From NCBI GenBank assembly GCA_021154065.1, contig JAJKJG010000214.1, forward strand, positions 1 to 5,824: 5,824 nucleotides of DNA. Direction: 5' to 3'. Numbering within the stretch: position 1 is the stretch's first letter; every line of letters starts with the position of its first letter. A model generated the notes under the pieces. The model worked only from the letters and a program-made list of their open reading frames with translations. It was not told where the DNA came from and ran no database searches. Positions 1 to 5,824 of the stretch are shown here, piece after piece. The translations under genes and the position numbers were made by a program. This DNA comes from Methylobacterium sp. (lineage in GTDB: Bacteria > Pseudomonadota > Alphaproteobacteria > Rhizobiales > Beijerinckiaceae).

Positions 1-1433
1 CGCCGATCACCGGCGAGGTCGTGACCCATGTCCGCGAGACCTCGCCCGAGGAGGCGAAGGACGCCATCCGCCGCGCCGACGACGCGTTCCTCTTCTGGCG
101 CCGCGTGCCGGCGCCGCGGCGGGGCGAGTTCGTGCGCCTCCTCGGCGAGGAGCTGCGCGCCGCAAAACCCGATCTCGGTCGGCTCGTCACGCTCGAGACC
201 GGAAAGATCCTCTCGGAGGGCCTCGGCGAGGTCCAGGAGATGATCGACATCTGCGATTTCGCCGTCGGGCTCTCGCGCCAGCTCTACGGCGCGACGATCG
301 CGACCGAGCGCCAGGACCATCGCATGATGGAGACCTGGCACCCGCTCGGCGTCTGCGGCGTGATCTCGGCCTTCAACTTTCCCGTCGCGGTGTGGTCCTG
401 GAACGCGGCGCTCGCCTTCGTCTGCGGCGATCCTGTGGTGTGGAAGCCGTCCGAGAAGACGCCGCTGACCGCGCTCGCGACGCACGCGCTGGCCAGGCGT
501 GCGATGGCGCGCTTCGGCGACGCGCCGGAGGGATTGTCCGAGGTGCTGATCGGCGGGCGCGAGATCGGCGAGATCCTCGTCGACGACCCCCGCGTGCCGG
601 TCGTATCGGCGACCGGCTCGACCGCCATGGGGCGCCAGGTCGGGCCGCGGCTCGCGGCGCGCTTTGCCCGCGCCATCCTCGAGCTCGGCGGCAACAACGC
701 CGCGATCGTCTGCCCCTCGGCCGACCTCGACCTCGCGCTGCGCGCTGTCGCCTTTTCGGCAATGGGCACGGCCGGCCAGCGCTGCACGACGCTGCGCCGC
801 CTCTTCGTCCATGAGAGCGTCTATGACGGCTTCATCGCGCGCCTCGCCCGAGTCTATGACGGCGTCGCGATCGGCGATCCGCGCCTTCCCGGCACCCTCG
901 TCGGGCCGCTGATCGACCGCGCCGCCTTCGAAGGCATGGAACGCGCGCTCGAGGAAGCGCTGTCGGCCGGTGGCACGGTCCATGGCGGCGGGCGCGTCGT
1001 CGCCGGTCCAGGCGGGCCCGACGCCTTCTACATGCAGCCGGCGCTCGTCGAGATGCCGGCCCAGATCGCTCCGATGACGCGCGAGACCTTCGCGCCCATC
1101 CTCTATGCCATGCGCTACCGCGAGCTCGACGAGGCGCTCCGCCTGCACAACGCCGTCGGCGCCGGGCTCTCGTCCTCGATCTTCACGCTCGACCTGCGCG
1201 AGGCCGAGACCTTCCTCTCGGTCGCGGGCTCCGATTGCGGCATCGCCAACGTCAACATCGGCCCGTCGGGCGCCGAGATCGGCGGCGCCTTCGGCGGCGA
1301 GAAGGAGACCGGCGGCGGCCGTGAGGCCGGCTCCGACGCCTGGAAGGCGTACATGCGCCGGGCGACCAACACGATCAATTTCGGCACCACCCTGCCGCTG
1401 GCGCAGGGCGTGAAGTTCGACATCGATGCCTAG
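1..1433 (+). CDS. amaB: ALDH7-family aldehyde dehydrogenase (2-aminoadipate semialdehyde / piperideine-6-carboxylate dehydrogenase), 5' partial
   Basis: NAD-dependent oxidation of 2-aminoadipate 6-semialdehyde to 2-aminoadipate in lysine catabolism; cytosolic. The reading frame is open to the window edge and the residues before the GTG at 21 (P-I-T-G-E-V) match the usual ALDH N-terminal segment, so that GTG is internal and about 30 residues lie upstream (family about 500 aa; 470 counted from 21). Numbering from 21: AFNF with the conserved Asn119; WKPSE (Lys142) and GSTAMG (199-204) of the NAD fold; general base Glu221 in LELGGNN; catalytic Cys255 in GQRCTT; ETFAPI in place of the common E-x-F-G-P, as is typical of ALDH7. 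The C-terminal GGAFGGEKETGGGREAG and RRATNTINFG stretches are ALDH7 hallmarks. It ends with TAG at 1431, 18 nt before gcdH, consistent with one operon. The subfamily call is firm; the exact substrate rests on family knowledge and the gcdH neighbour. Confidence 0.92.
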   Translation, partial: PITGEVVTHVRETSPEEAKDAIRRADDAFLFWRRVPAPRRGEFVRLLGEELRAAKPDLGRLVTLETGKILSEGLGEVQEMIDICDFAVGLSRQLYGATIATERQDHRMMETWHPLGVCGVISAFNFPVAVWSWNAALAFVCGDPVVWKPSEKTPLTALATHALARRAMARFGDAPEGLSEVLIGGREIGEILVDDPRVPVVSATGSTAMGRQVGPRLAARFARAILELGGNNAAIVCPSADLDLALRAVAFSAMGTAGQRCTTLRRLFVHESVYDGFIARLARVYDGVAIGDPRLPGTLVGPLIDRAAFEGMERALEEALSAGGTVHGGGRVVAGPGGPDAFYMQPALVEMPAQIAPMTRETFAPILYAMRYRELDEALRLHNAVGAGLSSSIFTLDLREAETFLSVAGSDCGIANVNIGPSGAEIGGAFGGEKETGGGREAGSDAWKAYMRRATNTINFGTTLPLAQGVKFDIDA

Positions 1434-1438
1434 ACGTC

Positions 1439-1443
1439 GGAGG
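1439..1443 (+). promoter_or_regulatory. Ribosome binding site of gcdH
   Basis: GGAGG lies 8 nt before the ATG at 1452, inside the 18-nt gap after the aldehyde dehydrogenase stop. No room for a separate promoter or terminator is seen here, which supports co-transcription of the two genes. Confidence 0.75.
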
Positions 1444-1451
1444 ACGACCCC

Positions 1452-2672
<1,221 letters not shown>

Positions 2673-2684
2673 TCTCTAAACGCT

Positions 2685-2729
2685 GTCATTCCGGGGCGAC
2701 GCGGAGCGTCGAGCCCGGAACCCATAAAC
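2685..2729 (+). repeat. Palindromic repeat unit, left copy
   Basis: Layout: GTCATTCCGGGGC, then an inner hairpin at 2698-2710 (stem GACGC/GCGTC, loop GGA), then GAGCCCGGAACCCATAAAC. TTCCGGGGC and GCCCGGAA also pair within the unit with a small bulge, so it folds alone as a REP-like stem-loop. Confidence 0.85.
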
Positions 2730-2782
2730 GCCTGCGGAGCCGATCGCGCACGACCATTTCGGCTTCCTCGGGCAAGGGTCGT

Positions 2783-2827
2783 GTTTATGGGTTCCGGGCT
2801 CTCGCCTTCGGCGAGCCCCGGAATGAC
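2783..2827 (-). repeat. Palindromic repeat unit, right inverted copy
   Basis: The reverse complement is identical to the left unit over the 32 bases outside the inner hairpin. The inner hairpin at 2802-2814 (stem TCGCC/GGCGA, loop TTC on the + strand) differs in sequence but keeps five pairs. The unit ends directly at the Shine-Dalgarno of the next gene. Confidence 0.85.
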
Positions 2828-2834
2828 AAGGGAG
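2828..2834 (+). promoter_or_regulatory. Ribosome binding site that fixes the TTG start of the DapB-like gene
   Basis: AAGGGAG is 7 nt before TTG 2842-2844. An in-frame TGA at 2824-2826, inside the repeat, rules out any start further upstream. The next in-frame TTG (2860) would remove the first strand of the nucleotide-binding fold. TTG 2842 is therefore the only sensible start. The last base of the palindromic element (2828) is also the first base of this site. Confidence 0.8.
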
Positions 2835-2841
2835 TTGGAAT

Positions 2842-3648
2842 TTGACCACCCGCATCATCTTGGCAGGCAGCACGGGTTGGGTCGGGCGGGCGCTTGTCGC
2901 GGCGATCGCCGACAGCCCCGATCTCGCGCTCGTCGGCGCCGTGGCGCGGAGCGCCGCCGGCCGGGACGCCGGCGAGGCCGCGGGCGTGAGGGCGCTCGGC
3001 GTGAAGATCAGCGCCAAGCTCGCCGATGCGCTCGCGGCGCCCGCCGACGTGGTGATCGACTACACCAAGCCAGACGTCGTGAAGCACCACGCGCTGCAGG
3101 CGCTGGCGCATGGCTGTCACGTCGTGATCGGGACCTCGGGGCTGTCGGCCGACGATTACGCCAAGATCGACACCGCGGCGCGCGAGAAGGGCCGCGGCGT
3201 CGTCGCGGCCGGCAACTTCTCGATTACCGCGACGCTGATGCGGCGCTTCGCGCTCGAGGCGGCGCGGCTCGTGCCGGACATCGAGATCATCGACTACGCC
3301 TCGGCGAAGAAGGCCGATACGCCGTCCGGCACCGCCCGCGAGCTCGCCGAGATGCTCGGCGCCGTACGCCACGCCGGCACGGCAAAGCCGGTGGGAGAGC
3401 TCACCGGCGTACCCGAGACCCGCGGCGGCGCGATCGGGACGCCGACGCCGGTCCAGGTCCATTCCGTCCGTATGCCGTCCTACGTGCTCTCCTGCGAGGT
3501 CGTGCTCGGCGCCGACAACGAGCGCCTGACGATCCGCCACGATGCCGGGGCGTCGGCGGCGCCCTATGTCGCCGGGACGCTTCTCGCCGCCCGGCGCGTC
3601 GGCTCGTTCGTCGGCCTGCGGCGCGGGCTCGATGCGGTCCTGGAGTGA
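2842..3648 (+). CDS. dapB: DapB-family reductase (4-hydroxy-tetrahydrodipicolinate reductase-like) with altered active-site motif
   Basis: Homologous to DapB, the NAD(P)H-dependent reductase of the diaminopimelate/lysine pathway that acts on a cyclic imine; 268 aa, normal family length. N-terminal Rossmann domain about 3-123: LAGSTGWVG (7-15), DYTKPD (73-78), GTSG (97-100), AGNFS (123-127, for the usual APNFS). C-terminal substrate domain about 126-264: [17 protein letters not shown] (149-165), then VHSVRMP (206-212) and ERLTIRHDA (227-235), as in the non-enteric DapB type. In canonical DapB the segment before DAPSGT reads HHRHK, with a catalytic His and Lys; here it reads ASAKK, so both adjacent His are lost while the Lys and the PSGT substrate loop remain. 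The stop precedes the glutarate CoA-transferase start by 9 nt and its end overlaps that gene's likely SD, suggesting coupled translation. Family membership is seen; the biosynthetic role is doubtful and a different imine or keto substrate is possible. The symbol marks the family only. Confidence 0.8.
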   Translation: MTTRIILAGSTGWVGRALVAAIADSPDLALVGAVARSAAGRDAGEAAGVRALGVKISAKLADALAAPADVVIDYTKPDVVKHHALQALAHGCHVVIGTSGLSADDYAKIDTAAREKGRGVVAAGNFSITATLMRRFALEAARLVPDIEIIDYASAKKADTPSGTARELAEMLGAVRHAGTAKPVGELTGVPETRGGAIGTPTPVQVHSVRMPSYVLSCEVVLGADNERLTIRHDAGASAAPYVAGTLLAARRVGSFVGLRRGLDAVLE

Positions 3649-3657
3649 GATGCCGGC

Positions 3658-4830
3658 ATGAAGCCGCTTGAAGGCGTGAAGGTCCTGGAGCTGGCGCGGA
3701 TTCTCGCCGGGCCGTGGATCGGGCAGCTGCTGGCCGATCTCGGCGCCGACGTCGTCAAGGTCGAGCGCGCCGGCGCCGGCGACGACACCCGCGGCTGGGG
3801 GCCGCCCTTCCTCGAAGGCGTCGACGGCGAGAACCTGTCGGCCGCCTATTTCCACTCGACGAACCGCGGCAAGCGCTCGGTCGAGGCCGACTTCGAGACC
3901 GAGGACGGCCGCGCGCTCGTGCGCAAGCTCGCCCGCCATGCCGACGTCGTGGTCGAGAACTTCAAGGTCGGCGGGCTTGCGAAATACGGCCTCGACGCCG
4001 CAAGCCTCAGGGCGGCGCACCCGCGCCTCGTCTACTGCTCCGTCACCGGCTTCGGCCAGACCGGGCCCTACGCGCCGCTCGCCGGCTACGACTTCATGAT
4101 CCAGGGCATGGCCGGCGTGATGGACCTCACCGGCTTCCCGGACGGGCCGCCGATGAAGGCCGGCTACGCCACGGCCGACATCTACTGCGGGCTCTACGCC
4201 GCGATCGGCATCCTGGCGGCGCTGCGCCGGCGCGACGAGACCGGCGAAGGCGCGACCCTCGATATGGCGCTGATGGATTCGCAGGTCGCCGTGCTCGGCT
4301 ATCAGGCGATCAACTATTTCGTCTCCGGCGTCCTGCCGACGCGGCTCGGCAACGGCCACCCGAACATCGTGCCCTACGACGTGTTCCCGGTCGCCGACGG
4401 GTCGATCATCCTTGCCATCGGCAACGACCGGCAATTCGCTAGGCTCTGCGAGGCGCTCGGCGCCGAGGACCTGCGCGACGATCCGGATTACGCCACGAAC
4501 CAGGGCCGGGTGCGCAACCGCGCCGTGCTGGTCCCGGAGCTCGGGCGGCGCACCATCCGCTTCCGGCGCGACGACCTTCTCGAGACGCTCGGAAAGCTCA
4601 AGGTGCCGGCCGGGCCGGTGAACTCGGTCGCCGACGTGTTCGCCGATGCCCAAGTGATCGAGCGCGGCATCCGCGTCGACCTGCCGGCCCCGGAGGCGAA
4701 GGGCGGCACGATCCCGACCCTGCGCTCGCCGATCGTCATCGACGGCACGCCGATGGTCGCCGAGCGCCCGTCGCCGCGGCTCGGCGCCCATACGCAAGAG
4801 GTGCTGGCGGACCCGGCCTGGGGCGGGTAG
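3658..4830 (+). CDS. gcdG: Class III (CaiB/BaiF) CoA-transferase, probable succinyl-CoA:glutarate CoA-transferase
   Basis: Transfers CoA to glutarate, typically from succinyl-CoA, to give glutaryl-CoA, the substrate of GcdH. 390 aa, normal for family III. Visible: LELARILAGPW (10-20), LADLGADVVKVER (25-37), GDDTRGWGPPF (41-51), NRGKRSV (69-75), VENFKVGGLAKYGL (99-112), YCSVTGFGQTGPYA (126-139), GYDFMIQGMAG (143-153), catalytic Asp174 in ATADIYCGLYA, and NGHPNIVPYDVFPVADG (232-248). The GDDTRGWGPP and NIVPY stretches match bacterial GcdG and human SUGCT, rather than formyl-CoA or carnitine CoA-transferases. ATG 3658 is 9 nt after the preceding stop; GGAG at 3642-3645 overlaps the end of that gene. 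The link to gcdH supports the glutarate assignment, though a palindromic repeat separates the two transcriptionally or partly so. Another dicarboxylate acceptor cannot be excluded. Confidence 0.88.
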   Translation: MKPLEGVKVLELARILAGPWIGQLLADLGADVVKVERAGAGDDTRGWGPPFLEGVDGENLSAAYFHSTNRGKRSVEADFETEDGRALVRKLARHADVVVENFKVGGLAKYGLDAASLRAAHPRLVYCSVTGFGQTGPYAPLAGYDFMIQGMAGVMDLTGFPDGPPMKAGYATADIYCGLYAAIGILAALRRRDETGEGATLDMALMDSQVAVLGYQAINYFVSGVLPTRLGNGHPNIVPYDVFPVADGSIILAIGNDRQFARLCEALGAEDLRDDPDYATNQGRVRNRAVLVPELGRRTIRFRRDDLLETLGKLKVPAGPVNSVADVFADAQVIERGIRVDLPAPEAKGGTIPTLRSPIVIDGTPMVAERPSPRLGAHTQEVLADPAWGG

Positions 4831-4855
4831 GCCGTGCCGTTCGGGACGAGCGGCG

Positions 4856-5029
4856 CATCATCATCGTCCTGGACAACCGATAGAGCGCCGCCCCGGACGG
4901 ACCGGAAGGCTCAATCCGGGATCTCGGGCCGAATCGGGCGTCTTTCCGGAAGGAGGTCCCGGCTTTCTGCTCCCTTCCGCCCGGATGACGGCGAAAAAGG
5001 CCCCGTCCGAACCGGCGCGGGCAGTCGCT
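4856..5029 (+). repeat. Degenerate direct repeat, unit A
   Basis: Begins CATCATCAT (4856-4864). The best-conserved core, about 4908-4998, matches unit B at a constant shift of 189 nt, roughly 70% identical by eye with a few single-base gaps. Shared landmarks: ATCCGGGAT (4914-4922), GGCCGAAT (4927-4934), a CCCGGCT run, TTCCG, and GCGAAAA (4991-4997). The shift is 174 nt at the left end, so about 15 nt were gained or lost between the two landmarks. Confidence 0.65.
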
Positions 5030-5218
5030 CATCATCATGGTCGGGAGTGGACGATCGCAAGATGCGCCGGCGCCCGCGAAGGGATCGGCCTCGGGAGGCT
5101 TGATCCCGGATCGCAGGCCGAATAGGGCGCTTTTTTGCAGGACGAGCCCGGCTCTCGCTCCATTCCGGCCCGAATGAGCGCGAAAAGCCCGGCCGGACCG
5201 CGGCGGACGATTCTCGGC
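5030..5218 (+). repeat. Degenerate direct repeat, unit B
   Basis: Second copy: CATCATCAT (5030-5038), ATCCCGGAT (5103-5111), GGCCGAAT (5116-5123), GCGAAAA (5180-5186). The 9-base palindrome ATCC-N-GGAT is kept in both units with the central base exchanged. The end is approximate, set where a weaker third match begins. Confidence 0.65.
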
Positions 5219-5242
5219 CCGACGATGAGCAGGACTGGACAA
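5219..5242 (+). repeat. Partial third match to the repeat's left end
   Basis: CTGGACAA at 5235-5242, preceded by a CGATGAGCAGGA run, resembles the left end of unit A (CATCATCGTC followed by CTGGACAA 4869-4876) and more weakly unit B. The match is short and could be chance; if real, it includes the SD and the first base of the next start codon. Confidence 0.35.
5231..5234 (+). promoter_or_regulatory. Ribosome binding site of the ThDP-dependent enzyme gene
   Basis: AGGA lies 7 nt before ATG 5242, supporting that start. Family proteins typically begin a few residues before the TGGQILVDQL-type segment, as this one does. Confidence 0.6.
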
Positions 5243-5824
5243 TGACCATACGCCCCCGCACCGGCGGACAGATCCTCGTCGACCAGCTCATCGTGCACGG
5301 CGTCGACCATCTCTTCTGCGTGCCGGGCGAGAGCTACCTCGCCGTCCTCGACGCGCTGCACGACGCCGCGATCGCCGTCACGATCTGCCGCCAGGAGGGC
5401 GGCGCGGCGATGATGGCGGAGGCCTACGGCAAGCTCACCGGCCGCCCGGGCATCTGCTTTGTGACGCGGGGGCCCGGCGCGACGAACGACTCGCCGGACA
5501 TCCACATCGCGATGCAGGACTCGACGCCGCTGATCCTCTTCGTCGGCCAGGTCGACTCGGCCATGAAGGAGCGCGAGGCGTTCCAGGAGCTCGACTACAG
5601 GGCGGTGTTCGGCACCATGGCGAAGTGGGTGACGGATATCGCGGATCCGGCGCGCCTGCCGGAGCTCATCTCGCGCGCCTTCCATGTCGCGACGAGCGGG
5701 CGCCCCGGCCCGGTCGTGATCGCGCTCCCGGAGGACATGCTGACCGAAAGTGCGAGCGTCGCCGACGCCCTGCCCTACGAGGCGGTCGAGACCCATCCCG
5801 CGCTCGGCCAGATGGCCGAGCTGC
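5242..5824 (+). CDS. Thiamine diphosphate-dependent enzyme, acetolactate synthase-like, 3' partial
   Basis: The first 194 codons of a protein that should be about 540-580 aa; the rest lies beyond the window. This is the ThDP-family pyrimidine (PYR) domain: TGGQILVDQLIVHGV (7-21), FCVPGESYLAVLDAL (25-39), CRQEGGAAMMAEAYGKLTG (49-67) with Glu52 as the cofactor-activating glutamate, RGPGATN (76-82), HIAMQDSTPLILFVGQV (88-104), FQELDY (114-119), KWV (128-130), and SGRPGPVVIALPEDML (152-167), which closes the domain. It acts on 2-oxo acids by decarboxylation and carboligation. The family includes acetolactate synthase, glyoxylate carboligase, oxalyl-CoA decarboxylase, benzoylformate decarboxylase and many uncharacterised members; the visible part does not distinguish them. 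No small regulatory subunit gene can be seen before it. ATG 5242 has AGGA 7 nt upstream. A role in the lysine/glutarate pathway is only suggested by position, across a 411-bp gap. Confidence 0.88.
   Translation, partial: MTIRPRTGGQILVDQLIVHGVDHLFCVPGESYLAVLDALHDAAIAVTICRQEGGAAMMAEAYGKLTGRPGICFVTRGPGATNDSPDIHIAMQDSTPLILFVGQVDSAMKEREAFQELDYRAVFGTMAKWVTDIADPARLPELISRAFHVATSGRPGPVVIALPEDMLTESASVADALPYEAVETHPALGQMAEL

Larger units (their letters stand above)
2684..2828. repeat. REP/BIME-like inverted pair of palindromic units (145 bp)
   Basis: Two 45-bp units in opposite orientation surround a 53-nt spacer. Outer arms 2684-2697 and 2815-2828 are perfect 14-bp complements (TGTCATTCCGGGGC and its reverse complement). 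Inner arms 2711-2729 and 2783-2801 are perfect 19-bp complements (GAGCCCGGAACCCATAAAC and its reverse complement). Between the arms each half carries its own small hairpin. The spacer has a further 7-bp inverted pair, CACGACC 2749-2755 and GGTCGTG 2777-2783. This resembles the dispersed intergenic palindromes common in Alphaproteobacteria (from memory, not searched). It fills nearly all of the 169-nt gcdH to dapB-like gap and could act as a transcription terminator or mRNA stabiliser; no T-tract follows it, so a classical intrinsic terminator is not shown. Confidence 0.9.
4831..5241. other. 411-bp intergenic region without a convincing gene
   Basis: No reading frame here resembles a protein family; the open frames on both strands are Arg/Ser/Pro-rich, as expected of random GC-rich DNA. 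The region is filled by a degenerate direct repeat (see the unit entries). A stem-loop, GCTCCATTC (5157-5165) with GAATGAGC (5172-5179), one bulged base, is visible. No clear -35/-10 promoter or intrinsic terminator could be picked out by eye, although the ThDP enzyme downstream probably has its own promoter in this gap. Confidence 0.7.

Noticed and set aside
21..23. GTG at 21 as the true start of the aldehyde dehydrogenase
   Set aside because: The frame is open to the window edge, the upstream residues PITGEV belong to the conserved N-terminal segment of the family, and no ribosome site precedes this GTG.
284..787. Antisense frame opposite the aldehyde dehydrogenase
   Set aside because: Ser/Ala/Arg/Pro-rich product without recognisable motifs; shadow of a clear gene.
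2676..3017. Minus-strand frame through the palindromic repeat
   Set aside because: The part over the repeat translates to the PGTH/SPRND-type peptide that such repeats give in many genomes; it is a translated repeat and then runs antisense to the DapB-like gene.
2785..4797. A 2-kb antisense open frame opposite the DapB-like gene and gcdG
   Set aside because: Its product is low-complexity, rich in Arg, Gly, Ala, Asp and His, with no recognisable fold. It lies exactly opposite two well-supported genes; long antisense frames are expected where third positions are nearly all G or C.
4834..5103. Small + strand open frame after gcdG
   Set aside because: Ser/Arg/Pro-rich product without family features, GTG start with no good ribosome site, and lying within the degenerate repeat.
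4856..5218. CRISPR array
   Set aside because: Only two units, about 189 nt apart and diverged; no short identical repeats with unique spacers and no cas genes.

Overview
The window is very GC-rich, with most codons ending in G or C, and carries five genes, all on the + strand. Gene content (lysine/glutarate catabolism), codon bias and an intergenic palindromic repeat with CATTCCGGGGC / GCCCGGAA arms point to an alphaproteobacterium, most likely in Hyphomicrobiales (Rhizobiales). That placement is inference: there is no rRNA or other taxonomic marker.

Layout. (1) 1-1433: an ALDH7-type aldehyde dehydrogenase (AmaB / aminoadipate-semialdehyde dehydrogenase), 5' end cut by the window edge. (2) 1452-2672: glutaryl-CoA dehydrogenase GcdH, 18 nt downstream and almost certainly in the same operon. 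(3) 2673-2841: a 145-bp inverted pair of 45-bp palindromic units (REP/BIME-like). (4) 2842-3648: a DapB-family reductase with a TTG start, lacking the catalytic His-His pair of true DapB. (5) 3658-4830: a class III CoA-transferase of the glutarate type (GcdG/SUGCT), apparently translationally coupled to the DapB-like gene. (6) 4831-5241: 411 bp without a convincing gene, holding two degenerate direct repeat units about 189 bp apart and a shorter third match at the next start codon. (7) 5242-5824: the N-terminal third of a ThDP-dependent enzyme of the acetolactate-synthase superfamily, cut by the window end.

How the genes fit together. The ALDH7 enzyme oxidises 2-aminoadipate semialdehyde (in equilibrium with piperideine-6-carboxylate) to 2-aminoadipate. 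GcdG activates glutarate to glutaryl-CoA, and GcdH converts glutaryl-CoA to crotonyl-CoA. Together they cover separate steps of lysine degradation via aminoadipate and glutarate. The steps between (aminoadipate transaminase, and the 2-oxoadipate branch) are not in the window. The DapB-like gene is the misfit: its family makes lysine, yet it is coupled to a lysine-breakdown gene and its active-site motif is altered. It is the best candidate for a redirected function. The ThDP enzyme may or may not belong to the pathway.
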